The notes under the pieces are model-generated. The model did not search any database and had not been told where the DNA came from. It saw nothing but the letters and a program-made list of their open reading frames with translations. Source: Acanthosepion lycidas (taxonomy: Eukaryota; Mollusca; Cephalopoda; Sepiida; Sepiidae). From it: 64,000 nucleotides of DNA. Both the position numbers and the translations under genes were made by a program. Positions 34,331 to 44,142 of this stretch are shown here, piece after piece. Where the stretch lies: the NCBI GenBank assembly GCA_963932145.1, contig OZ010580.1:33623167-33687166 (forward strand). The letters run 5' to 3'. Position 1 is the first letter of the stretch. The number at the start of each line of letters is the position of its first letter.

Positions 34331-34335
<5 letters not shown>

Positions 34336-34385
<50 letters not shown>
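34336..34385. repeat. (TA)n microsatellite
   Basis: About 25 TA units directly after a dispersed repeat. Confidence 0.96.
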
Positions 34386-34388
<3 letters not shown>

Positions 34389-34494
34389 CTGATGTGGTGA
34401 GAATGAAAGTAATATATAAATTCCAACGTTCACAGCATTAATCCAAAAGAGGGCTCGATACCGATAGTAGAGCGATAATTATTTGCTCAGACTT

Positions 34495-34765
34495 TTAAGG
34501 ATACAAATACGGCCAAACAAAATATAACATCACTTTTGAAATATTTTTGGAAACTCAAGGAAGGAGGAAAAACACCTAAGGTTAAATGGAAAATCCTCAG
34601 ACAAGCCAGAACCTGCAATTCTCTGTGTGAACCTTGCTTCTTATGTTTACAGGAGAAAATATGTATCGTTTAACTCTGGAATAACACCCAATTATTAAAT
34701 CAAAGATATGAAACAACCGTTTTCTGTAGACATACTAAGGATCTAACACTACAATTTTGTTAAAT
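34495..34765 (+). mobile_element. Penelope-like element, C-terminal nuclease-region fragment
   Basis: A plus-strand frame reads AKQNITSLLKYFWKLKEGG, KVKWKILRQA, then CEPCFLCLQEKICIV, a stop, QLLNQRYE and VFCRHTKDLTLQ. The order S-L-x-K-Y-x-W-x-L-K, K-W-x-I, C-x-L-C-L-x-E-K, L-L-N-x-R-x-E, C-R-H matches the C-terminal end of retroelement proteins carrying a GIY-YIG nuclease, which I associate with Penelope-like elements. At least one in-frame stop. The RT domain was not found upstream. Family assignment is inference. Confidence 0.55.
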
Positions 34766-35461
34766 TCTTAATTTCATAACTATAAATGTTTTAAAATTAT
34801 AAATCACCTCCATCGATATATTCCCTACCCTCTTATGTACCTCTCCACTAATTAAATTATGATTCTTAATTTTTTTTTTCATATATATTACTGGTAATAT
34901 TTTCAGATAAAGCGTTTTACACTCGGGCTTATTCTACATGCTATACAGTCCAAGAATATTTCAAAATTTGATTATAAAAGATTATATTAACATCACTTAT
35001 TATTTTTTTTTAGGGGAAATAACCACTTCTAAATTTTAATACACAAAACACGTTCATTGATTACAGAATTAGTAGTGATAACCCCAACATAAATACATGC
35101 AATTCAGCTCTAGAATTTTTATAGTAAACCAAAAATAACATTCCCAATTACTACTAGAAGTATCACTACAATTTTTACCTAGTCAAACGCAATACTATCC
35201 CCTATCTCCATCTTTCCTCCCCTACCTCTCACTCTTAGGACACTTGTGAGATGATATGCCTGGACTTTTGACCAGTGTTTATCAGCAGGAAAATTTCCAC
35301 AGACCAGCCAATATTAAACACCCAATCCATTCATCACCAAACTGCTATCAACAAGCACTATTGTTTCACTCCGTCACCTATATTTTTTTTCTTCTCAAAC
35401 AAATGGAAAAAAGAAAGTGACGTTTCACACACGACTTGCATGATAATATTATAATAAAGGA

Positions 35462-35641
35462 ATATATATATATATATATATATAGATACACTTAGTTGTA
35501 ATAATGTGAGTTTGTAACCCTGGGTTTCATGCCCTTGTGATCATCAAACAAACTGATTTCTGTCAGTTTCTGTTTGGTCATGTTTGATGGTAGTGGGAGG
35601 AAAAATTCTACTCATATATATATATATATATATATATATAA
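35462..35641. repeat. Two (TA)n tracts, 35462-35484 and 35614-35641
   Basis: Short TA arrays flanking gtttgtaaccctgggtttca, whose inverse (gtgaaacccagggtcaca) recurs at 36079-36096. Confidence 0.9.
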
Positions 35642-35645
35642 GACT

Positions 35646-35745
35646 GGAGGGGGGTCAATTCCAGCATGCGGCACCTTCGTAAAGTACCTGAAAACCATAC
35701 CATGGGTTGACTCAAGCCTTGTAAGTGAAATTGGGTAGATGGAAC
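35646..35745 (+). mobile_element. Diverged tRNA-type cephalopod SINE body
   Basis: ggggggtcaattccagcatg, cggcaccttcgtaaagtacc, then caagccttgtaagtgaaatt and gggtagatggaacc. This matches from memory the body of common octopus and squid SINEs (GGTTCAATTCC box B, then CAGCATGCGGCACCTTTG, AAGCCTTGTGAGTGGATTTG, GTAGACGGAAAC). The tRNA head upstream has been replaced by a (TA)n tract. Confidence 0.65.
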
Positions 35746-36007
35746 CTAGGGGTGCCGTCGATAGCTGTGCTAGCACAAACTCACAAGTCATCATGACTGA
35801 GGGTGTGAGCGTGCTGGCCTTGTTCAAATTGTTGGTCATGCTAGATAACATGCTCTTTCACAAAAAATGTAACTAAGGTCTGCTCAGCATAGTTGCAGTA
35901 TAAACCACAGGTGGGCTTTGTGGATGTTGAACAAACACAAATGTGCTTGAGCAATAGGGATGGCCTAGCCGCCCTACTAGAGTGACCAGCTATATGCACA
36001 CACACAC

Positions 36008-36010
<3 letters not shown>
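35746..36010. other. Higher-GC block after the SINE, unrecognised
   Basis: Contains ggggtgccgtcgatagctgt, gtgagcgtgctggccttgtt and gcctagccgccctactagag. Between two (TA)n tracts. No coding potential or family recognised. Confidence 0.4.
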
Positions 36011-36011
<1 letters not shown>

Positions 36012-36054
<43 letters not shown>

Positions 36055-36233
36055 TGTGTTTGTCTGACGATCGCTAAAGTGTGAAACCCAGGGTCACAAG
36101 ATCACATCTATCCAACCATATATGTTAGGTCTATCTCTGATATTGAGCGCTTTCTAATAAGTACCGCGCATATAATATATAAATAATTATACATATATAT
36201 ATATATATTTATTTATATTTATATACACACACT

Positions 36234-36277
<44 letters not shown>
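36012..36277. repeat. Three (TA)n tracts, 36012-36051, 36193-36208 and 36239-36277
   Basis: TA arrays interleaved with AC-rich segments. Confidence 0.93.
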
Positions 36278-36281
<4 letters not shown>

Positions 36282-37124
36282 AAATATAACAGACAATGAA
36301 TGTCTATTATATTTGATCATGAGCTGTTCTAATCTTTGTATGATTGCTTCAATTTTGGTTGAAAATAAAGACAAAAATTGTTCAATATTTGGATATTTTT
36401 ATTGTGCTGTTTCTTGATTTAAGCTTTCAGCTCACATGAGTCATCTTCAGAATGGTTATATGGACATTTAAACAAAGATATTCCACATCAAAGATGATAT
36501 TCTGTTATGTTGACATAGAATATTGCTATGCGATAATATATATAAAATGACATTCATGCTATATTCATCAAGTAATTGTTACAGCTATGTCCTCCTAGAA
36601 AAAATTTCTAAACGTAAGTCTATAGAGATACTATCAACACCTTTTGCATGTTAAAAATTTTATATTATTTTAAACTAAAAGAAAATGTTTCAAGTCAGAT
36701 TAAACTAAGGCTAATCTTCAAATAAAGTTTCAGAAAAGTATATTATTTTTGAAAGACTTTTTTTAATAAAGTGAATCATGTTGTGTTGACTGATTAGTGA
36801 ATATGGATGATTTTTACCAATTTTTTAACAATTTAAAGTAAAATCATTCCAATTTGTATTTGTTTTGAAATACAACAAAGTATTTTGCTTATTGAAAATA
36901 TTAAATTTAATCTATTAGCTTGAAATTAAAATAAAAGCTTCCAGAAAGATTGTTCAGCAGAATTACCATATTACAATCTAAGAAAGCTGGAATTTGCTGT
37001 TATTTGATGTTCAGTAATCTTTTGTAACTCTTGCCTTTTAATGAATGAATCCTAAGTTGTTACAGCATCCAATTTACATTCCTCAGTTCCGCTAGTTCTA
37101 ACATTCACAGCTAAGACCTGCCAT

Positions 37125-37410
37125 GCCACACACATTGTAGTGAACTACCATCTTTCCCTTTCTATTCCAGTGGTTAGATGTAAGTTCCACTCAAGCAGCT
37201 TCTTCCCATGTACTACTTCTTTGTGGAACCAACTCCCAAGAGGATGCTTCCCTGATCACTACAATCTAAACCTGTTCAAGTCTAGAGATAACCATTATCT
37301 TCCCCACATATGCTCATAAACTGTACCACTTACCTCTTAGTCTGTAATCCTCTACCTCAAGTGGCTCTTAGGCATTGTACAGTGTAAACATCATTTGTAA
37401 AAAAAAAAAT
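37125..37410 (+). mobile_element. Jockey-like LINE, 3' tail
   Basis: Plus-strand remains: ttctattccagtggttagat, cactcaagcagcttcttccc, a TSLWNQLPRGCFPDHYNLN-like stretch in a broken frame, then gtggctcttaggcattgtac and an A-run at 37400-37410. 5'-truncated. Confidence 0.65.
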
Positions 37411-37499
37411 TTGGCATGTGCGCTATAATAAATTGAGGGATATATGTATGAAAATTTTGAAAATTAAAAAACCTCTCTGTGCTTTATTTTCACTCCCAA

Positions 37500-37640
37500 T
37501 GATATATTAGTCCTTTTTAATTTAGTCTAAATCTATAGGCTGTGAGCAATCATGTCTCTCCAGAATTTTGTATCCTTTGTAGCTCTTAGCAATGTGTTTT
37601 TAATGTACTTACCACTCCTTGTTCTACTTGTTAAGTAGGT
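37500..37640 (-). mobile_element. Possible 3' tail of the 28310-29260 LINE family
   Basis: The minus strand carries ttgctaagagctacaaagga and ctggagagacatgattgctc, resembling in order the end of the copy at 28310-28440. Short and diverged. Confidence 0.45.
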
Positions 37641-37664
37641 TACTCATTTTTTTCCTTTTGTTTT

Positions 37665-37845
37665 TCTTGTCTTCAATATATCTGTGTGCTGGGTAAGATG
37701 ATGAACTATAGCTGACAGCAAGGCCTCTGATCAGGAGATTTTGAGGAGCATGGAACCACCTTTTAATTGCTGGTGTTCCCAGGTCCACCCTGACCCAGGG
37801 TGGTAGCACCTGTTAGGGTCCAAGCTATGGGCAAATAGTTAACTA
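37665..37845 (-). repeat. Dispersed repeat shared with 23045-23190
   Basis: Minus strand: tatttgcccatagcttggac, cctaacaggtgctaccaccc, tgggtcagggtggacctggg, ggtggttccatgctcctcaa. The segment at 37680-37700 also carries acccagcacacagatatatt. Confidence 0.7.
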
Positions 37846-37944
37846 TTACCAGTAATATGTTTTTGAAAAAATTATTACCAGCAATACAATTATTACCAGA
37901 AACAGATTTTTGACAAAACAAAATATTACCAGCAATAAAATTTT

Positions 37945-38112
37945 TTGTCATCATTAAATAACCCATTGAGGTTGATATGCCATAAAACAAAATAAACCAA
38001 ATCAATCTAAACCAAAGAATACATATTCTATTCATATGAATCTATCCTAAAAATGTTGTCGGCATTAAATAACCTATTGAGGTTGATATGCCATTAAACA
38101 CAATAAATCAAA
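37945..38112. repeat. Direct repeat of ~56 bp, 111 bases apart
   Basis: attaaataacccattgaggt, tgatatgccataaaacaaaa at about 37945-38000 recurs as attaaataacctattgaggt, tgatatgccattaaacacaa at 38056-38112. Upstream (37845-37935) a short attaccagcaata unit is repeated several times. Confidence 0.7.
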
Positions 38113-39279
38113 CCAAACCTCTTATTTAAGTAATAAGAATACATATGTACATGTACGCATGCAACACAAGAATAAAAACAAAGGTTAAACATTTTAAAAA
38201 TCTTTTTTATTGATATAATAGAAAATTTGATATGATTATTTAACAAAAAATGTGTTTATTTTTTATTTTTTTATTTTTTTTACAAATTCATATAACTGGT
38301 ATTGAAAAGTCTTTCAATAAGAATTGTCTGTTTTGTTGATGGGAACCTTTTGAAACTTCTTCACCCTTCCCATAATTCCTTTCCCCAGAAATGGACACTA
38401 AACCCCCAGACACGCAAGAGAAAAGTGAGAAGAAATCAAGACAATCATGGGATAATTGTATTGTTTTCTTTTCATATTTAATCAAAGATATATTCAGATG
38501 AAGGCAAACAATTTGAAGTGTGATAGGTAGGTGAACATACTTATTTAGTAATCTTATAGTTATCACTAGCATCTACTGTAAACTGCTCAAAAATCTGATC
38601 AGTTCACAATCTGTGTGGCAAGGAACATTTTCAAAAAGATGATGGATAATCTACAGAAAACATTATTTTGGACACATTCATATGGGAAGATACACTCATG
38701 GCTTCTCTCTGAATTTTATATTTCAAATGGCAATATTTCACTTTATATTTTAAATATGCCTTTTTAAATCAAATTTTAAACACTTTTTAAGAAATTTAAC
38801 AAAAAATATACAAAGTTATTCTGAGAAATTTCAACAAATTAATTTATGACGGCCATATACAACAGTTGGGATACTTTTCATATTGGTAGATACATTGTTA
38901 TTATTGTACTGTTTTTATGATTCATGTTGATAAGTAATAAAGTTTTTTTTGTTTTTTTAAGTGTCTTTTATCCTTTTACTATTATGAAAAAAAGTATATC
39001 TCACTTTCTTTTTATTAAATTTTTAATGTTAAGACTGGTATCAAATATGAGATTCTGTACAAAGTGACTTGTTGATATTCTTGTGCCTTTTCTGGTTACT
39101 TCATTAAGAGAATTGATATTTGAAAAGATTGACTGGCATTTATTGAAAAGAGCCGGTGTTTGTTTTAAAATTATTCACTTCCCTCATTCTATAACTATGT
39201 AACAAAAAATATCAAAGTTCTAGTTTACATTTTTAACATTCTGATATTTTATAAGAATGATACAAGTACAAAATTAACA

Positions 39280-39350
39280 CTCCTAGTAATCCATTGTGTC
39301 TTAGCGGCATTATCTACTTTATTAGGGCAAATTGATTAAAAAACACAAAA
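39280..39350 (+). mobile_element. Jockey-like LINE, terminal stub
   Basis: Only the last 3' UTR segment is recognisable: ccattgtgtcttagcggcat, then gggcaaattgattaaaaaac. Same end as the other copies of this family. Confidence 0.5.
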
Positions 39351-40316
39351 TATAATATATTTTCTAGATGATAATAAATAAATATACTGTTTAATAAATA
39401 AACAGAGCATCTACTCAAATGTGGGTATCCACTAAAAAGAATATTTAAGTCATAAAATAAAAGCAATAGGTAGAGACAATAGGTGACAAAAAAATTATGA
39501 AAAGGAGAAATGACCATCGTATTCTACACATGCACAAAGAATAATATCAACCTAATTCCAATGAAAAGCATGTAAATTTTTTTTTTAACTTAATATAAAA
39601 ATAACAAAAATGAGAAAATCTGCAGTCAACTGCTGATACCTCCTGACAAGTGGACTGAACAATATTACAATTGTTTGTCTACATTATCTACTTTTACAAC
39701 ATTGGATTATTTTTGAATAGCTTAACATTAGAACTGAAAATGATGTAATTTGTTAAAAACTTAGTTTTACCTTTTTATGTTTTCTGGATTTGTTATTTGC
39801 CAAAGGTAGTTTGTATGTTGGACAGGTTTGAAATGAACGGAATCTTTAAGAGAAGTCACTTTATACATATCTAAGCATAAATACATGTTTGGGAATGTTG
39901 TAAGAATTTGCCAGTATGTTATTAAATATTTAATGTTAAAGTTTAAAATAGATCATCACAAAGGCTATATCAATATTTTACCATTGTCCTTTTAGTTACT
40001 ATCTTTTATTAACATTTCATCTTCGTACAAAACAACATCACAAGACTGAACAAGGATGAATATTATAAATGGCGGGAAAAGACAAAATCTGACTATAGTT
40101 GTTCTAGGCTACTAATTTCAAATAGATAAATATAACCAGTGAATTTATAAACAGCAAATGACAATTTGATTGAAAAGTTTTCAATATTTCTAATGTTTCC
40201 ATATATTTCTGTTAGAAGATAATTTTTGCCATTTTTTCTTTTTTAATCTCTACAATCTACTTTTTATCAACTTTATAAAAACCTTAATCTACAAAGAAGA
40301 TTGTTCTCTTCAGGGA

Positions 40317-40318
<2 letters not shown>

Positions 40319-40354
<36 letters not shown>
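40319..40354. repeat. (TA)n microsatellite
   Basis: About 17 TA units. Confidence 0.95.
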
Positions 40355-40356
<2 letters not shown>

Positions 40357-42189
40357 ACAAGAGAAGGAATAAGATTAATACTTGAAAAGTGTGATAAATT
40401 TTACAAGTTTACAGATAGTGAATATTGAAAGCATTAAAAGTTAACATCTGGCTTCTATGTCTTCTTAGCCAAATAAAAAGCAAAACCTGACTCCAACAAT
40501 ATCATCACACACTTAGTCTGACTTGTACAGTTTTAAAAATTAACCATTTATTAAAATTAAATGGTAAATTAGTATTGGAATTTTGTTTTTTTAAATTAAT
40601 TATAATTTGTTCTCGTTTTTATCATATATTGTAAATGTTTTCATATAAATTTTTAACTTTGATGGGAATACAATGCTCTTTTTACCCAAAAGTGCTTTAA
40701 AAAAAAAAAAGAAAAAAAGTGGGGACTGATTCTAAAATATCACTAGTTTATTATATCATTCTCACAGTTACAAGTACATAGTAATAATGTGAGCAGGTTT
40801 GTTAATAAAAGTAATAATTTTAACTTGACTGTTATCCAAGAAGATCTGAAAATGACGACTTTAATATTTCTTGAGGAAAATTGTACTCGACTAGCAATAA
40901 AAAAATTTGTTTCTCTTGTTTGCATTGCCAATGCTATTACTTGGGTTACCTCTCTTGGACCATATTACTTCAAAATTGGGAAATTTTATTGAAATTCCCT
41001 GTTATTTATATAACATTTTGGGTAATCCATTTTACAGTCTTCTTCATGGCTACCATCTATATGTACACAGAGGTTGTCTTTTTTTTTTTTCCTCTCAAAC
41101 CAGAAAATAGTGGAAAAGCTTTCATAGCAACCACCAGAAAAAGAAACCTCTTTCATATGAACAATACATCCATATGAAAGCCTGGAGAAGACTATAAAAT
41201 AGATTAGCTGAAATGTGGAAGAAATATAACAAATACCAAGTTCAGTTGCCCAAATAACTCAATAAAATTTATAGTTAATATATTGGATTATTTATCTTTT
41301 ATTTTATGTATCTGAAATTAATGCTTCACATTTAAGTGTAAGGTGTTAACATTTTATATAGCATTTTTTAAAATATTATTTTTATTTATTTATTTTTTTT
41401 TTTTTTTTTGTGAGATTAAGCATTTTTGAGTGAGTACCATAATTTTCAGTCAAACATTTTTTAATTTAATTCCTGGCAAAATGCATTTCGGCAAGTTTTT
41501 TAATGCTCAATATCCAATCTTGTAAAATCTACTATAAACAAGTGAATTACAACTTTATACATGTATTATTCACAGAATATAAATTGTAACAAATTCTAAA
41601 GTTTTCTTGTTAATAATTAATTTACAAGAATTAAAATTAAATTGAATAAATGAATATTTATGTTAATAGGAATTGACATGTAAATTCCTTACATATAATT
41701 GATTCTAGGTTATAATTATATAAAATAGAATTTTGGATATATTTTCATAATATTAATGTACTATGTGGGACCACAGAACCATATAGAAAATGTTTTGTAT
41801 ATTTGTGCGAGGACAACAGATGTGTGCAAGAGTTTGGCAATGATTTTAAAAGGTTAAAGGAAATATTTCCTCATCGTTATAATGGTGATGGTAGTTATTG
41901 TCAATGGTAGAAGATAGTAATAACAAATGGTATCATAAGTAGTAGTAGTAATAAAAGAATTTGTGACAATTTAAAAAAAAAAAAGATACTGTACAAAAAA
42001 GTAATATTTTGTAAAAGAAAAAAAAAATTGTAATAAATGTTAATAGCATAATTTTTACAGATTATTAGATGTGCTTAAAAAACTCTTTAATGTTTTAGGG
42101 GAGTTTTGAATTTCAGGACAAGATACTAAAAACAAAAAACATAAAATTACAAGCTGTCTGTATCTTTTTATATAAAATCTTTCCCATTC

Positions 42190-42315
42190 AAGTGTAACTG
42201 TAATGGCTCCATTAATTGAAAGATAGTTTTCTAAAATCCCTGCCAGTAAAAAAAAAAATAAATAAATAAAATGTAGGCAGGTATGAAAAAACATACATTG
42301 TTCTTAAACAATTTA
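42190..42315. repeat. Left half of a repeat that is intact at 34082-34330
   Basis: Shares agtg.aact..taatggc, cattaattgaaag, agttttctaaaat.cctgc and a pattern leading to ttaaacaa with 34082-34210. Confidence 0.6.
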
Positions 42316-42564
42316 TGAGGGGTACTAAACTTTCTTATTGCTGTAAATATGGATACATTAAAATGTGTAAAACAATATACAACGACAAATATAAAAAAAT
42401 ACAAACAACCAACAAACAAGGGCGGTAAGAGCTAGGATAATAAAGTGACCGTAAAAAAGTGAAGCAAAAAAATTTTAATGAAGAAAAAAGGGGTTGGTGG
42501 CTAACCAGTTTTGATACTTGTCCTTCAGAGCTTCTCAAGGACAAAAATGTAACGTTTAAACACC

Positions 42565-42770
42565 AAGTTGCACATTTTTTTTTTTTTTTTATATTTCATC
42601 CTAGCAAGACAATAAAGCCACTAAGATGCAAGGAGTTGCTGTGTATTAGAGAATATGAGAAAAATATACTATTAAGGAGAGAGGACTAATAAAAGAACAA
42701 AAATTAAGACAGAAGATAATGATTTAAATTTTTGAAGATCAAATTTGACTGGGAAGCAAGCCTGAAGAGG
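42565..42770 (-). mobile_element. Jockey-like LINE, 3' tail
   Basis: Minus strand: a KFDLQKFKSL-like coding stub, then the 3' UTR end (cttgcatcttagtggcttta, ttgtcttgctaggatgaaat) and a 17-20 base A-run. It lies between the two halves of an older repeat (42190-42315 and 43425-43575). Confidence 0.65.
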
Positions 42771-42951
42771 ACATACCAAAAATCAGTTATCACTCCCATT
42801 TTCTTTTTTCACTTCACCTTCTTTACAGTTGTCTTTATTTTATTATGCTTACTCTTTCCCCTTTATTTTTCAGTTGTTTATATATTTTGTTATTGTATAC
42901 TGTTTTACACATATTCTAACAAGTCTGTGTTTACAGCATTAATACAGTTTT

Positions 42952-43129
42952 GTACACCATTTACATTATTCAGGCTACTGTCCTCATCTTTGTCGACATA
43001 TTTATTACACCGTTTCAGCCATTGTACGCTCCGGCCTTCTTCAGGTTGTTGGAATGTCGAACTGAACCCTTTATTTCACTCACTGGGGTAGACTGTTCTA
43101 GTTCCACATGCCATGTTTAATGGATGTCA
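42952..43129 (-). mobile_element. Possible Penelope-like terminal repeat, left member of an inverted pair
   Basis: Minus strand: ggaactagaacagtctaccc, gtgagtgaaataaagggttc, cattccaacaacctgaagaa, ggccggagcgtacaatgg, ctgaaacggtgtaataaata and aagatgaggacagtagcctg. It is the inverse of 43236-43409 at roughly 88% identity by eye. It carries a hairpin with a GAAA-ended loop (43007-43025) and an AATAAA after it. Confidence 0.65.
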
Positions 43130-43235
43130 GTTATCAGTTATCTCCTGTTAATTCATCTCCACTGCCTTAACACACACTCTTTGGGTCCTGTCACTTGATC
43201 TAACTAATGCCTTTATCCACTGTGCCATGTGTCCT

Positions 43236-43409
43236 TGACATCCATTAAACATGTGGAACTAGAACAATCTACCCGAGTGAGTGAAATAAAGGGTTTAGTT
43301 TGACATTCCAACCATCTGAAGAAGGCTGGAGCATACAACGGCCGAAACGTTGTAATAAATATGGCAACAAAGATGAGGACAGTAGTCCGAATAATGTAAA
43401 TAGTGTACA
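43236..43409 (+). mobile_element. Possible Penelope-like terminal repeat, right member of an inverted pair
   Basis: Plus strand: ggaactagaacaatctaccc, gtgagtgaaataaagggttt, cattccaaccatctgaagaa, ggctggagcatacaacgg, ccgaaacgttgtaataaata, aagatgaggacagtagtccg. The hairpin ACAACG-GCCGAAA-CGTTGT lies at 43335-43353. The class assignment rests on the CTGAAGA...GAAAC arrangement seen in Penelope-type repeats and is not certain. Confidence 0.65.
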
Positions 43410-43424
43410 TAATACCTCATCTCA

Positions 43425-43575
43425 GAAATATAGAAAAATACATTTTTTCCTAAACAAGTAACTTAGATGAAATTTGCTGTTGTTCATTTTCAAAATTACT
43501 GAACATCAGAGCTGGTAGGAAATAGGAAACTATCTAATATACCTACTAATCTCTGTTTATTGGCATTTGAGAGCA
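43425..43575. repeat. Right half of the same repeat
   Basis: Shares gtaacttagatgaaatttg, ttttcaaaatta.tgaacatc, aggaaataggaaact and tctgtttat...tttgagagcat with 34210-34330. Between the halves lie a LINE tail and the inverted Penelope-like pair. Confidence 0.65.
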
Positions 43576-44107
43576 TATCAAAATTTATAGTGTTCAGTGC
43601 TTTGTAATATACAAAAACATATATTTGGAGACTTCCTGATCAACATAGAATGACAGCCCACTTAAATATACAAGCATCTTATAAGACAGCTGAAGTTTGA
43701 ATGACCAGCAATTTCAAAACCTGATATTAGTCACAAAGGTAAAAGTATTTTTCTCAACATTAAAATATTGTCATATGATAGGCAACACTCTCATGTTAAG
43801 TATCATACTTAAACTAAATTGAAAAATCACTTAATTTTCTATATAAAAAATAGTTGGATATTTTTCAGATGTTTTGTACTAACTTGTCTTCCCAAAATAA
43901 TCTAGACAAATTAGAATAATGATGGTAAAAATGAAAAGGCCACATTTGATTATTTACAGTATGTGTGATTTTTGACAACCTCTGTATTTTGTCATTTAAT
44001 CAAAGTTAAATCATGTATAATTATATAAACAAGTCATGTAGCCTTAGTGGTTTATTTCATTTTTTTTTTCTTTTTTTTTTTTTAAAGAGAATAAAGACAA
44101 AGGCTGC

Positions 44108-44142
<35 letters not shown>

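Larger units (their letters stand above)
38113..42189. other. Long AT-rich stretch with only a LINE stub and a microsatellite
   Basis: Apart from 39280-39350 and 40319-40354, no coding or repeat structure was recognised. Confidence 0.55.

Noticed and set aside
35612-35851. 79-codon minus-strand frame
   Set aside because: It is antisense to the tRNA-type SINE and ends in a (TA)n tract.
40743-41177. Cluster of overlapping frames of 62-98 codons on both strands
   Set aside because: Overlaps in three frames without codon bias, domain or splice evidence; chance frames.
42732-43091. 119-codon plus-strand frame with hydrophobic segments
   Set aside because: It crosses the border of the Penelope-like inverted copy; the hydrophobic look comes from T-rich DNA.
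42952-43409. Claim of a working hammerhead ribozyme
   Set aside because: The CTGAAGA...GAAAC arrangement is present, but I could not show the third stem and a proper cleavage site by eye, so it is reported only as a structured motif.
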